From positions 1-36,244 of the forward strand of contig JASHSS010000005.1 of the NCBI GenBank assembly GCA_030038565.1: a stretch of DNA of 36,244 nucleotides, written 5' to 3'. Position 1 is the first letter of the stretch, and each line of letters opens with the position of its first letter. This document shows, piece after piece, positions 16,689 through 25,392 of this stretch. The notes beneath the pieces were generated by a model. It was given only the letters and a program-made list of their open reading frames with translations, was not told the origin of the DNA and did no database searches. A program made the translations under genes and the position numbers. Source of the stretch: Bryobacteraceae bacterium. Lineage in GTDB: Bacteria > Acidobacteriota > Terriglobia > Bryobacterales > Bryobacteraceae.

Positions 16689-19088
16689 GTGTCGAACATC
16701 GCCGGCTTTCCGGATCCCGAGACCGTTCCCGAACCTCCACAGACACCGCCTGAGCCATCGAAGTGGCGCAGAATCCTGGTATGGCGTCCGGGGCCGCGCG
16801 CCAAGAAGTGGATCGCCGGCGCGACCATACTCTGTGCCGCGGTGGTTGGCGTGGCGGTCTGCTCCTATCTTAAGCTCGCCCGCCTGGCGGATGAGCGGTT
16901 GCGCACGGGGGTGTTCGCTTCCACGGTGAACCTCTACGCGGCGCCGCGCACGATCACGGTGGGCGAACGGCTCACTCAAAACGACCTGATCGCGTGGCTG
17001 CGCCAAAACGGCTACGGCACCACTTCCGGCAATCGCGCCGGGTGGTACCAGATCCGGCCCGAAGCCGTGGCGATCTTCCCGGGGGATGGCTCCGCCGGAG
17101 GCCAGCAAGGGGCGGTGATTACCTTCTCCGGTCAGCAGATCGCCCGGATCGTGAGCGCCGCCAACACTCTGGAACGGGTATACCAGTTCGCACCCCAGCT
17201 CATCACCAACCTGTCGGACCGCAGCCGCCAGAAACGGCGCCTGGTGCGGTTCCCGGAAATCCCGGCGGCCCTGGTGAATGCGGTGGTTTCCACGGAAGAC
17301 AAACATTTCTTTTCCCACGGCGGATTCGACTTGCCGCGGATTCTCAAAGCCGCCTACGTGGACGTGAGGGACGGACGCAAAGCGCAGGGGGCCTCCACCC
17401 TGACGATGCAACTGGCGCGCGGGCTGTGGCTGGAGCCCGACAAGAAGTGGATGCGCAAGCTGTCCGAGTTGCTGCTCACCATGCACCTGGAGCACGAGCT
17501 GACCAAGCAGCAGATCTTCACGGATTACGCCAACGAGGTTTATCTGGGGCGGCGCGGCACGTTTAGCATTAATGGCTTCGGCGAGGCCGCGCGGGCCTAT
17601 TTCGATAAAGACATTTCCCAGTTGACACTGCCCGAAGCGGCCTTGCTGGCGGGAATGATCCAGCGGCCGAGTTACTACAATCCGTTCCGCTATCCGGATC
17701 GCGCGCGGGAGCGGCGCAACCTGGTGCTGCGCCTGATGCTGGACGACCGGCGCTTGAACGGGGCAGAGTACTCGAGCGCGGTGGCGGCGCCCCTCAAGCT
17801 TTCGGCCGGCGGCATGGAGGGCATGGATTCGCAATATTTTCTGGATCTGGCCAACGACGAGCTGCAAAATCGGCTGGGCGAGCGCGATCCGGCGAGCGCA
17901 ACGGTATACACCACGCTGGACGAGGACTTGCAGCGCGCGGCCGTCGAAGCCGTGCGGATGGGAATCCAGAAGGTGGACGCGCAACTGGCCCGGCGCCACC
18001 CGCACGCCGCCCTGCCGCCGGGCGAGCCGCAGGTGGCGCTGATTGCCCTCGACCCGCACACGGGAGAGATCCGGGCCCTGGTGGGCGGAAGGGATTACGG
18101 CGCCAGCCAATTGAACCATGTCACCGCCGAGCGGCCGCCCGGCTCGGTATTCAAGCCCTTCGTGTATGCGGCGGCGCTGAACACGGCGATCAACGGCGCC
18201 TCCCAGATATTCACGCCGGCCAGCACCCTGGAGGACGAGCCGACGACCTTCCATTTCGGCAACCAGCAATACAGCCCGGGCAACTTCGGCCAGGATTTCA
18301 TGGGAACGGTGACCCTGCGGCAGGCGCTGGCGCATTCGTTGAACGTGGCCACGGTCAGCCTGGCGCAGCAAGTGGGCTACAGGGCCGTGCTGGACGTGGC
18401 CCGGCGGGCGGGGCTGAACAGCAGCATTCAACCCACGCCGGCGATGGCCCTGGGGTCTTACGTGTGTACGCCGCTCGAGATCGCCGGGGCTTACACGGTG
18501 TTCGCCAACGGCGGCACTTACGTGAGGCCCTCGATGCTGGCCGGGGTCCGGTCGCGCGATGGGCGGGTCTTGTACCAGCACTCTCCGGAGACCCGGCGGG
18601 TGCTGGATCCACGGGTGAACTACCTGATGGTGAGCCTGATGGAGGAAGTGCTGCGCACCGGAACGGGCGCCAGTGTATGGTCGCTGGGATTCAATGCTCC
18701 CGCCGCCGGCAAGACCGGCACTTCGCACGACGGCTGGTTTGCCGGATTCACGTCGCGGCTGCTGTGCGTGGTGTGGGTGGGTTTCGACGATTACCGCGAC
18801 CTGGGACTGGAAGGCGCCCGGTCGGCGTTGCCCATCTGGGCGGAGTTCATGAAGCGGGCTCTGCAGTACGACAGCTATGGCGACGTCCGCGAATTTCCGG
18901 TGCCCTCCGGCGTGGTCAGCGAGAAGCTGTGCGAGGATTCGGGTCAACCGGCCGGGTCGGGGTGCCCGGATACGTATACCGAATTCTTCGTGGATGGCAC
19001 CGAGCCAGCCGCGGAAAAGACAGATACATCCACGACGGGCGCTGCGGCGCCTCCACTATCGGCTCTGGCGGCCGCGCAGGGGCATTAG
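16689..19088 (+). CDS. mrcB: Bifunctional class A penicillin-binding protein (PBP1b type)
   Basis: This is a 799-residue inner-membrane enzyme that polymerises and cross-links peptidoglycan. Seen: a cytoplasmic tail, a membrane anchor at residues 41-61, and a UB2H-like region (about 78-185, with VNLYAAPRTITVGERL) that typifies PBP1b. The glycosyltransferase domain carries catalytic E203 in STEDKHFF and the QGASTLTMQLAR motif. The transpeptidase domain has nucleophile S486 in GSVFKP, HSLN at 549-552 and KTGTS at 675-679. All catalytic motifs are intact. The start is GTG at 16689, with purines (GAAAGGG) upstream. The C-terminal tail contains two cysteines (SEKLCEDSGQPAGSGCPD), which may form a disulfide in the periplasm. 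The gene is divergent from lepA. It may be named pbp1b in other genomes. Confidence 0.93.
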   Translation: MSNIAGFPDPETVPEPPQTPPEPSKWRRILVWRPGPRAKKWIAGATILCAAVVGVAVCSYLKLARLADERLRTGVFASTVNLYAAPRTITVGERLTQNDLIAWLRQNGYGTTSGNRAGWYQIRPEAVAIFPGDGSAGGQQGAVITFSGQQIARIVSAANTLERVYQFAPQLITNLSDRSRQKRRLVRFPEIPAALVNAVVSTEDKHFFSHGGFDLPRILKAAYVDVRDGRKAQGASTLTMQLARGLWLEPDKKWMRKLSELLLTMHLEHELTKQQIFTDYANEVYLGRRGTFSINGFGEAARAYFDKDISQLTLPEAALLAGMIQRPSYYNPFRYPDRARERRNLVLRLMLDDRRLNGAEYSSAVAAPLKLSAGGMEGMDSQYFLDLANDELQNRLGERDPASATVYTTLDEDLQRAAVEAVRMGIQKVDAQLARRHPHAALPPGEPQVALIALDPHTGEIRALVGGRDYGASQLNHVTAERPPGSVFKPFVYAAALNTAINGASQIFTPASTLEDEPTTFHFGNQQYSPGNFGQDFMGTVTLRQALAHSLNVATVSLAQQVGYRAVLDVARRAGLNSSIQPTPAMALGSYVCTPLEIAGAYTVFANGGTYVRPSMLAGVRSRDGRVLYQHSPETRRVLDPRVNYLMVSLMEEVLRTGTGASVWSLGFNAPAAGKTGTSHDGWFAGFTSRLLCVVWVGFDDYRDLGLEGARSALPIWAEFMKRALQYDSYGDVREFPVPSGVVSEKLCEDSGQPAGSGCPDTYTEFFVDGTEPAAEKTDTSTTGAAAPPLSALAAAQGH

Positions 19089-19130
19089 AACTTGCAGCCG
19101 CCAGGACTTCGGGCGGGCCGCATGAAATAA

Positions 19131-19313
19131 CGGCGGCAGCCGGGGGGCCGCGTGGGATACCGAGGCTGCCGGCGGGAGGCACATGGCAGTGAACGGCGGC
19201 AGCCGGGGGTCGCGTGGGATACCGCGGCAGCCGGCCGGGCGCAGGCAGTAAACGGCGGCAGCTTCGGGGCCGCGTGGGATAAAGCGGCTGCCGGCCGGAG
19301 GCGCACGGAATAA
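19131..19313 (+). repeat. Three tandem GC-rich imperfect repeats of about 60 bases
   Basis: Three head-to-tail units lie at 19131-19193, 19194-19252 and 19253-19313 (63, 59 and 61 bases). Each starts with CGGCGGCAGC, has CGCGTGGGATA in the middle, then a second GGC(T/A)GCCGG arm and a variable tail ending near a short A-rich stretch. In the first and third units the two arms are inverted (GGCAGC against GCTGCC), so each could form a hairpin; the middle unit has lost the symmetry by one base. A weaker partial copy (GCAGCCG ... GGGCCGCATGAAATAA) precedes at about 19094-19130. They occupy the spacer between the PBP gene and polX. Confidence 0.8.
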
Positions 19314-19386
19314 CCACGGCGCGCTTTTCTTCCGGCTGCGGGGCGTCTAATCTCTCCTGGTTGTCTACAATTGAAGCGGGGGCTTT

Positions 19387-21120
19387 TTGGAGAACAAGGA
19401 AATCGCGCGCCTGCTCTGGGAGACTGCCGACCTGATGGAGATCGCCGGGGAGGATTCCTTCCGAATTCGCAGTTACCGTAACGGCGCCACCGCCATTGAG
19501 GGCTTCCCTGAGCGGGTGGCCGATATTCTGGCCGATCCGGCGCGCAAAATCACCGACATTCCGGGCATCGGCAAGGGGCTGGCGGTGGTGTTGGGCGAGA
19601 TTGTCGAGCGCCAGTCCTGCGAGCGGCGCGACCTGCTGCTGCAGAAATTTCCGCCCGGCGCGCTGGAGTTCCTCAAGATTCAGGGCCTCGGCCCCAAGGG
19701 CATCGCGCTGATCTTCGAGCATTACCAGATCGGCACCATCGACGAATTGGAACGCCTGTGCCAGGAGCAGAAGCTGCGGGTCCTGCCGCGTATGGGCGCC
19801 AAGCTGGAGGAGAAGGTGCTGCGGTCGATCGCGCAATATCGCCAGCGTACCGGGCGCTACCTGCTGAGCTACGCCGAAGGAGTGGCGGAGGAATTGAGCA
19901 CGCTGCTCTCGGAAACGCCGGGCGTCACCGCGGTCACGCCGGCGGGGAGCCTGCGCCGCGGGCGTGAGACGGTCGGCGATCTGGACCTGCTGGTGACCGG
20001 CCCCGACCCCATTCCGGCCCTGGCGCGGTTCACCGCCTACCCGAAAGTCTCCGAAGTGCTGGCGTCGGGCGAGAATAAAGCCAGCGCCCGCGTGGGACAC
20101 GAAGGGCTGCAAGTGGACGTGCGCACGCTGCCTCCAGAGAGCTTCGGCGCGGCCATGCAGTATTTCACCGGCAGCAAGGACCACAACGTGGCGGTCCGCA
20201 CGCGCGCCGTCCGCATGGGCTTGAAACTCAGCGAGTACGGCCTCTACCGCCTGGAAGACGACCGCAAGGTGGCGGGCGAAACCGAGGCCGGCGTGTACCA
20301 GGCCATCGGCCTGCCGTGGATCGCGCCCGAGCTGCGCGAGAACTGCGGCGAAATCGAAGCGGCGCTGGAAGGCCGACTGCCGGAACTGGTGGAGCTGAAG
20401 GATGTGCGCGGCGACCTGCACATGCACACCACCGAGACCGACGGCCGCGCCACGCTGGAAGAGATGGCCCAGGCAGCCCATGAACGCGGCTACGAGTACA
20501 TCGCCATTACCGACCACTCGAAGGCGCTGGCCATGTCCAACGGATTGGATGAAGCGCGGGCGGTGGCGTTCGCCCGGCAGGTGCGCGAGCGCAACCGCGA
20601 AGGGCGCACGCCGGTGCGGCTGTTCTCCGGTATCGAGTGCGACATTCTGAAGGATGGCGCGATGGACCTGGCCGGCGACGCGCTGGCCGAACTCGACCTG
20701 GTGATCGGCAGCGTGCACAGCCACATGAATATGGAAGCCGCCGAGATGACCGACCGGCTCCTGCGCGCGCTCGAGTGCCCACAACTGCGCATCCTCGGAC
20801 ATCCCACGGGCCGCATTCTGCTGCAACGCGATGCGTTTCCCTTCGACTTCGACCGCGTGGTGGCCGAAGCCGTGCGCCGCGGCGTGTGGCTGGAGATCAA
20901 CGCCAGCCCCGAACGGCTGGATTTGAACGGCCCGCAGGTGCGGGCGGCCAAGGCCAAGGGCGCGCGCTTCACCATCTCCACGGATGCGCACCATCCCAAG
21001 CACCTCGCCTCCATGCGCTACGGCGTGGCCATGGCGCGCCGCGGCTGGCTGGGCCCGGCCGATATCCTCAACACGCTGCCGGCGGCGCGTTTTGCCGCCG
21101 CGCTGGAAAACAAGTCATGA
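19387..21120 (+). CDS. polX: DNA polymerase/3'-5' exonuclease PolX (family X polymerase with PHP domain)
   Basis: This is a 577-residue repair polymerase. Residues 1-80 are the lyase-like N-terminal domain, with a helix-hairpin-helix at DIPGIGKGLA (57-66) and a second one at QGLGPKGIALI. Residues 180-330 hold the polymerase core with the metal aspartates D198 and D200 (GDLDLLV) and D244 (LQVDVR). Residues 337-577 are the PHP metal-dependent nuclease domain with DLHMHT (H345, H347), ITDHS (D376, H377) and a later NASPERLD/STDAHH pair. The family fills gaps and processes ends in base-excision repair. The start is TTG at 19387. The stop overlaps the start of the NUDIX gene (ATGA), so both are made from one message. 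The length is normal for bacterial PolX. Confidence 0.95.
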   Translation: MENKEIARLLWETADLMEIAGEDSFRIRSYRNGATAIEGFPERVADILADPARKITDIPGIGKGLAVVLGEIVERQSCERRDLLLQKFPPGALEFLKIQGLGPKGIALIFEHYQIGTIDELERLCQEQKLRVLPRMGAKLEEKVLRSIAQYRQRTGRYLLSYAEGVAEELSTLLSETPGVTAVTPAGSLRRGRETVGDLDLLVTGPDPIPALARFTAYPKVSEVLASGENKASARVGHEGLQVDVRTLPPESFGAAMQYFTGSKDHNVAVRTRAVRMGLKLSEYGLYRLEDDRKVAGETEAGVYQAIGLPWIAPELRENCGEIEAALEGRLPELVELKDVRGDLHMHTTETDGRATLEEMAQAAHERGYEYIAITDHSKALAMSNGLDEARAVAFARQVRERNREGRTPVRLFSGIECDILKDGAMDLAGDALAELDLVIGSVHSHMNMEAAEMTDRLLRALECPQLRILGHPTGRILLQRDAFPFDFDRVVAEAVRRGVWLEINASPERLDLNGPQVRAAKAKGARFTISTDAHHPKHLASMRYGVAMARRGWLGPADILNTLPAARFAAALENKS

Positions 21121-21641
21121 AGATCATTTCCTCCAAGGAAGTTTATCAGTGCAACCTGTTTCGGGTAACCGAAGACGAAGCCGAGGAGCCTAAGGGCGGC
21201 TTTCACATCAGGCGATCGATTGTGCGCCACGCGGGATCGGCGGTGATGATGGCGGTGGACGATCGCAAGCGCATCCTGCTGGTGCGCCAGTACCGGCTGC
21301 CGGCCGCGGATTACCTTTGGGAACTGCCGGCGGGGCGCCTGGACCCGGGAGAAAAGCCGCTGCAGGCGGCCAGGCGCGAGCTGATTGAAGAAACCGGCTA
21401 TCGCGCCAGGCAGTGGATCAAGCTCGCGTCGTTCTTCGTGAGCCCCGGTTACGTGGCCGAGCGCATGACCATTTTTCTGGCGCGCGGGCTGACCGAGGGC
21501 GAGCCCCAGCCGATGGAGGATGAGCGCATCGAAGTGGGCTGGTTCAAGGGCAAGGAAATCGCGCGGATGATCGAGAGCGGCAAGATCCACGACGCCAAAA
21601 CGATGATCGGCTATTACACCTGGAAGGCGCGCAAAGGGTAG
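21117..21641 (+). CDS. NUDIX hydrolase, ADP-ribose pyrophosphatase type
   Basis: This is a 174-residue NUDIX enzyme. Seen: a complete Nudix box from G73 to Y95 (GRLDPGEK, then RRELIEETGY), preceded by LLVRQYRLPAADYLWELPAG, which is the signature of the ADP-ribose pyrophosphatase subfamily (NudF/YqkG-like). Such enzymes cleave ADP-ribose or related nucleoside diphosphate derivatives to AMP and a sugar phosphate, using Mg2+ bound by the box glutamates. The ATG overlaps the polX stop in an ATGA, so it is probably translationally coupled to the repair polymerase. The pairing hints at a role in nucleotide clean-up, but this is inference; the housekeeping ADP-ribose role is equally possible. Confidence 0.92.
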   Translation: MKIISSKEVYQCNLFRVTEDEAEEPKGGFHIRRSIVRHAGSAVMMAVDDRKRILLVRQYRLPAADYLWELPAGRLDPGEKPLQAARRELIEETGYRARQWIKLASFFVSPGYVAERMTIFLARGLTEGEPQPMEDERIEVGWFKGKEIARMIESGKIHDAKTMIGYYTWKARKG

Positions 21642-21686
21642 GCCTGACCAGTTTTCAGCCCGCGGCCGTGCGGTAGAATCTCCCCT

Positions 21687-23306
21687 ATGGTCAAGCCTGT
21701 CTGCGCTCTTGCCGTCCTGGCCGGCGCCTGCTTTGCGGCCGATACGCGCTTTGAGATCTCCTATCCGGCGGCCGTAAACCGGGGACCCCTTACCGGCCGT
21801 GTGTTCGTGATGCTCTCGCGCACCAATCAGCGCGAGCCGCGCACGCAGGTGGGGCGCGTCGGCGTGCCATTCTTCGGACGCGATTTCGAAAATCTGGCGC
21901 CTGGCCAGGCGGCTGTGGTGGATGGTTCGGATTTGGGAACACCGGTGGAGAGCCTGGCCGAAATCCCGCCGGGGGAGTATTGGGTGCAGGGCTTCCTCAA
22001 CCTGTACTCCGAATTCCGGCGCGCCGATGGCCACGTGGTGTGGATGCACGACGACCACTGGGAAGGCCAGCGCTGGAACCGCTCGCCGGGCAATCTCTAC
22101 AGCACGCCGCGGATGGTCACGCTGGATGCCTCCAAGGGTTACACCATCCCGCTGATGTGCGACCAGGTGATTCCGCCGGTTGATGTGCCGGCGGATACGG
22201 AATGGGTCAAGCGGTTCAAGATCCAGAGTCAGATCCTGACTAAGTTCTGGGGACGGCCGATTTACCTGGGAGCTACCGTGCTGCTGCCGCGGGATTATGC
22301 GCGCAGCACCATGAGTTACCCGGTGCTCTACGAGCAGGGACACTTCGGGCTCGGTGCGCCGCTGGGATTTTCGACCGGCGGGGCGGCCTCTGCGTCCGGC
22401 CAGGCGCTGGCCTCCGCGTGGATGAGCGATAACTTCCCGCGCATGATCGTGGTTACCCTGCAACATCCCAATCCGTATTTCGACGATTCCTACGCGGTCA
22501 ATTCGGTGAACGTGGGACCCTACGGGGACGCCATCCACCAGGAGCTGATTCCGGAGATTGAGAAGCGCTTCCGGGTAATCCGGCAGCCCTGGGCGCGGAT
22601 CCTCTCAGGCGGCTCGACGGGAGGCTGGGAGGCCCTGGCGCTCGAGGTCTTCTACCCCGATTTCTACGGGGGAACGTGGTCGTATTGCCCCGATTCGGTG
22701 GACTTTTCCGACGTGGAAGGCATCGACGTCTACCAGGACAAGAACGCCTTTTACAAGCAGATCGACTGGCGGCGCGAACCCACCATCAACAGCCGGGAGG
22801 TGAACGGGCAGGTGCGCCAGACCTCCGAGCAGCGGAATCATTTCGAGCTGGTCAATGGAACGCACGGACGCTCGGGCGAGCAGTTGGACATCTGGTCGGC
22901 GGTCTTCGGCCCGCTCGGCAAGGACGGCTATTTCGAGCCGCTGTTCGATAAGCGCACCGGCGAAATGCACCCGGAGGTGGCGCAGTATTGGAAGGAACAC
23001 TACGACCTGCGCTATTACCTGGAGAAGAACTGGTACTCGCTCGGTCCGAAGCTGGTGGACCGTATCCACGTATTTGTGGGGGATGCCGATAACTTCTTCC
23101 TGAACAACGGGGTCCACAAGTTACAGGAATGGATGAAGACCACTAAGGATCCGCATTACGAAGGTTACTTCGTGTACGGCGCGATGCGCGGCCACTGTTA
23201 CAGCGGCCCGGAGAATTCCGCCGACCGCTTGCGCGAAATGGCGCAGTATCTTTTAAGCAAGATGCCCGCCGGGACGGTGGCGGAATGGTGGAAGCCGGGG
23301 CCGTGA
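21687..23306 (+). CDS. Secreted esterase-like alpha/beta hydrolase
   Basis: This is a 539-residue exported protein. Residues 1-17 form a signal peptide (ALAVLAGACFA, cleaved before ADTRF). Residues 20-165 form a beta-rich N-terminal domain. Residues 190-530 resemble the putative esterase (esterase D/antigen 85-like) fold, with YPVLYEQGHFG at the first strand and the nucleophile elbow GGSTGG with S310. Candidate acid and base are in FVGDADNFF and the C-terminal MRGHCYSG histidine. The family hydrolyses acyl or feruloyl esters, but the substrate is unknown. It starts 45 bases after the NUDIX gene, with a weak ribosome binding site, and may share its transcript. It ends facing the GAF-ANTAR gene. 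Confidence 0.82.
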   Translation: MVKPVCALAVLAGACFAADTRFEISYPAAVNRGPLTGRVFVMLSRTNQREPRTQVGRVGVPFFGRDFENLAPGQAAVVDGSDLGTPVESLAEIPPGEYWVQGFLNLYSEFRRADGHVVWMHDDHWEGQRWNRSPGNLYSTPRMVTLDASKGYTIPLMCDQVIPPVDVPADTEWVKRFKIQSQILTKFWGRPIYLGATVLLPRDYARSTMSYPVLYEQGHFGLGAPLGFSTGGAASASGQALASAWMSDNFPRMIVVTLQHPNPYFDDSYAVNSVNVGPYGDAIHQELIPEIEKRFRVIRQPWARILSGGSTGGWEALALEVFYPDFYGGTWSYCPDSVDFSDVEGIDVYQDKNAFYKQIDWRREPTINSREVNGQVRQTSEQRNHFELVNGTHGRSGEQLDIWSAVFGPLGKDGYFEPLFDKRTGEMHPEVAQYWKEHYDLRYYLEKNWYSLGPKLVDRIHVFVGDADNFFLNNGVHKLQEWMKTTKDPHYEGYFVYGAMRGHCYSGPENSADRLREMAQYLLSKMPAGTVAEWWKPGP

Positions 23307-23352
23307 AGTAAGGCTTGGACCGCGATCAGGCTCCCGGTTCGCCGCGGGGCTG

Positions 23353-24585
23353 TCAGGCGCTCGCGGCGCGCAGGTTCTTCTGCTTTTCCAGGTCGTCGGC
23401 CAGAATTACGGCCTCGGCCAGATCGCGCATGGGGCGGCGCAGGCGGCGGCTCTCGTTGCGCAGCCTGAGGTAGGCCTCTTCTTCGGTCAAGCCGTGCTTG
23501 TGCTGGAGGATGCCCTTGGCCCGTTCCACCAGCTTGCGGACTTCGAGTGTCCGCTTCATCTCCAGGGCTTCCGACATCAGGCGGGCGTTTTCGGCCGCGA
23601 TGGCGGCCTGTCCGGCCACCACTTTGACGAAGCCCACTTCTTCGTCGCTGAAGCGGCGCACGTCGCGGGTGTAGATATTGATAGTGCCGATGACTTTTTC
23701 CCGCGTGATGAGGGGCACGGAGAGGAGCGAAGCCAGACCGGCGCGGCGGGCCAACTCGGGATATCGGTACTGCTTCTCCTCGAGCACATTGGGCACCACG
23801 ATGGGCCGCGCCTCGCGGACCACCCGTCCAATCAGCGAGTCCTCAATGCGCAGGGGCATCTTGTGGAGGTAATCGGGGGAGGAGCAGCGGGCCGCCGAAA
23901 TCACCAGTTCGCGGCGGTCTTCATCCACCAGCATGATGGAGCAGACCGGGGCGTCGAAGATCTCGGCCACTAACTCGGAAATCGATTGCAGGATGTTATC
24001 GAGATAATTCTGCTCGGCGATGGTGCGGGCCAGTCCGGCCAGGGCTTCCATGCGGCGGGTAGCGCCGGCGGAGTGCGCTTCGAGCCACGACTTGGTGAAG
24101 GCGCCGCCCATCTGCTCGCCGATGAAACTAACCATGGCGATTTCCTCGGGGGTATGCTTGTGGCGCGCGCGGTGGTGAATGTTGATCACGCCGATCAGTT
24201 CGCCGTCGCCGATCAGGGGCACCGAAAGAAAGGCCTCGTAGGTGTCTTCGGGCAGCGCCTGGAACCGCTTGAAGCGCGCATCGGCGGAGGCGTTCGAGGA
24301 AAGTGCGACCACCGAACGGTGCTCGGCCACCCATCCGGTGATGCCTTCGCCCATTTTCATACGGATGTTCCCGATTTCCGAGGCGTGCGGCTGCTGCGAA
24401 GCACGCAATACAATCTCATTGGTTTGGCGGTCCAGCAGGTAAACCAGGCACGCGTCGCAATCGGTTACGTCCAGAGCCAGGCTGATGAGTTCCTGGAGCA
24501 TTTTCTCCAGGTCCACACCGGAGCTGACAATGTTACTGATCTGATGGAGTAGAGCGATCTGGGTACTGGCCTCGGTTGCCGCCAT
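23353..24585 (-). CDS. GAF-GAF-ANTAR regulator (putative RNA-binding antiterminator)
   Basis: This is a 410-residue cytoplasmic signalling protein. The ATG at 24585 is chosen because AGAGGTGA lies seven bases upstream; the frame extends to 24639 without support. Residues 26-165 and 194-335 are two GAF sensor domains (GEGITGWVAEHRSVV and SVPLIGDGELIGVINIH in the first; EDSLIGRVVREARPIVVPNV and SVPLITREKVIGTINIY in the second). Residues 343-398 form an ANTAR domain with the typical LVERAKGILQHKHGLTEEEAY. ANTAR domains bind paired RNA hairpins and prevent transcription termination (family knowledge). The ligand of the GAF domains is unknown. The matrixin-type gene lies about 90 bases upstream on the same strand. 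No two-hairpin target was identified by eye in this window. Confidence 0.93.
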   Translation of the reverse strand: MAATEASTQIALLHQISNIVSSGVDLEKMLQELISLALDVTDCDACLVYLLDRQTNEIVLRASQQPHASEIGNIRMKMGEGITGWVAEHRSVVALSSNASADARFKRFQALPEDTYEAFLSVPLIGDGELIGVINIHHRARHKHTPEEIAMVSFIGEQMGGAFTKSWLEAHSAGATRRMEALAGLARTIAEQNYLDNILQSISELVAEIFDAPVCSIMLVDEDRRELVISAARCSSPDYLHKMPLRIEDSLIGRVVREARPIVVPNVLEEKQYRYPELARRAGLASLLSVPLITREKVIGTINIYTRDVRRFSDEEVGFVKVVAGQAAIAAENARLMSEALEMKRTLEVRKLVERAKGILQHKHGLTEEEAYLRLRNESRRLRRPMRDLAEAVILADDLEKQKNLRAASA

Positions 24586-24678
24586 CTGCTTATCACCTCT
24601 TAGATTCCAGTGTAGGAACCGGGCCGGAGGGGAGTCCAATCCAAAATTTCTATGGAGGGGATAGGGCGGCGGAAAGTA

Positions 24679-25311
24679 CTAGCGCCAGAGCTCCTGGAAG
24701 CGGCGCCGGTCTGCCTCGGAAGTGCCGGAATACTTGGGGATATCGCCGCGCGACGTCAACTGGCGGCGGTAGCGCGCAAAATATTCGGCGATGTCACCCC
24801 CGTACTGAAAACTGTACATAATGTCGGCGAATGCCGAGGTGTGGGCGAGGCCCAGGGCGTGGCCGGTTTCGTGCAAGCAGGTGAGATAGACGATCGTGTC
24901 TCGAAGTAACAGGTCGTTTCCGTAAGCCTCGAGTGGAGGTGGAAGAACGTACACTTCGGCGCCGCGGATGCCCTCCACTTCGATGGGGCGGGCTTCGCCG
25001 TAGAGGCCCTCGCGTCCGCCGGTCCACAGGATGCGGATGTGAGCGCGGCCGCGGATGGGGGTGCTTTCGAAAACCAGCTTGCCGCCGGAAATCTTCCGCC
25101 AGGCATCCAAAGCCCATTGGGCCAATTGAGGATCGCCGGGGCGGCAGGCGCTGGAGGAAACGGGACAGGGTTGAATCCAGTAGCGAAGGGTTGCGCCGGG
25201 CAAGTGCGGAGGGGAGAGCAGCAGCAGGGAGAGCAGCGGCCCGAGGCGTCTTGCGGCATTTTTAGTTGACGCCCCAAAGGGCCGTGGCGTGGATGTGGTT
25301 TTTCGGCGCAA
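24679..25311 (-). CDS. Matrixin-like zinc metalloprotease, secreted
   Basis: This is a 210-residue putative protease of the metzincin clan. Seen: the zinc-binding motif HETGHALGLAH (H147, E148, H151, H157), followed by DIMYSF with M165, the Met-turn expected of matrixins. A hydrophobic signal-like stretch LLSLLLLSPP lies at 26-35, so the enzyme probably acts outside the cytoplasm. Two cysteines (CPVSSSAC) sit just after it. No propeptide cysteine switch is evident. The start is uncertain: the frame opens with TTG at 25311 in an AT-rich leader without a ribosome binding site. An in-leader ATG is out of frame. The gene is divergent from the SpoIIE-type phosphatase gene and may be co-transcribed with the GAF-ANTAR gene. 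Confidence 0.85.
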   Translation of the reverse strand: MRRKTTSTPRPFGASTKNAARRLGPLLSLLLLSPPHLPGATLRYWIQPCPVSSSACRPGDPQLAQWALDAWRKISGGKLVFESTPIRGRAHIRILWTGGREGLYGEARPIEVEGIRGAEVYVLPPPLEAYGNDLLLRDTIVYLTCLHETGHALGLAHTSAFADIMYSFQYGGDIAEYFARYRRQLTSRGDIPKYSGTSEADRRRFQELWR

Positions 25312-25392
25312 TGTGCTTTTTTATCAACAGCTTGAAGTTCGTAAAGTTTTATTAACCGGGAGTCCATTTCGAAGATCTGCGCGTCTCACCTT

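Noticed and set aside
16386-18947. Minus-strand open frame of 853 codons over the PBP gene
   Set aside because: The opposite strand encodes an intact PBP with all catalytic motifs; the antisense frame is a GC-driven shadow.
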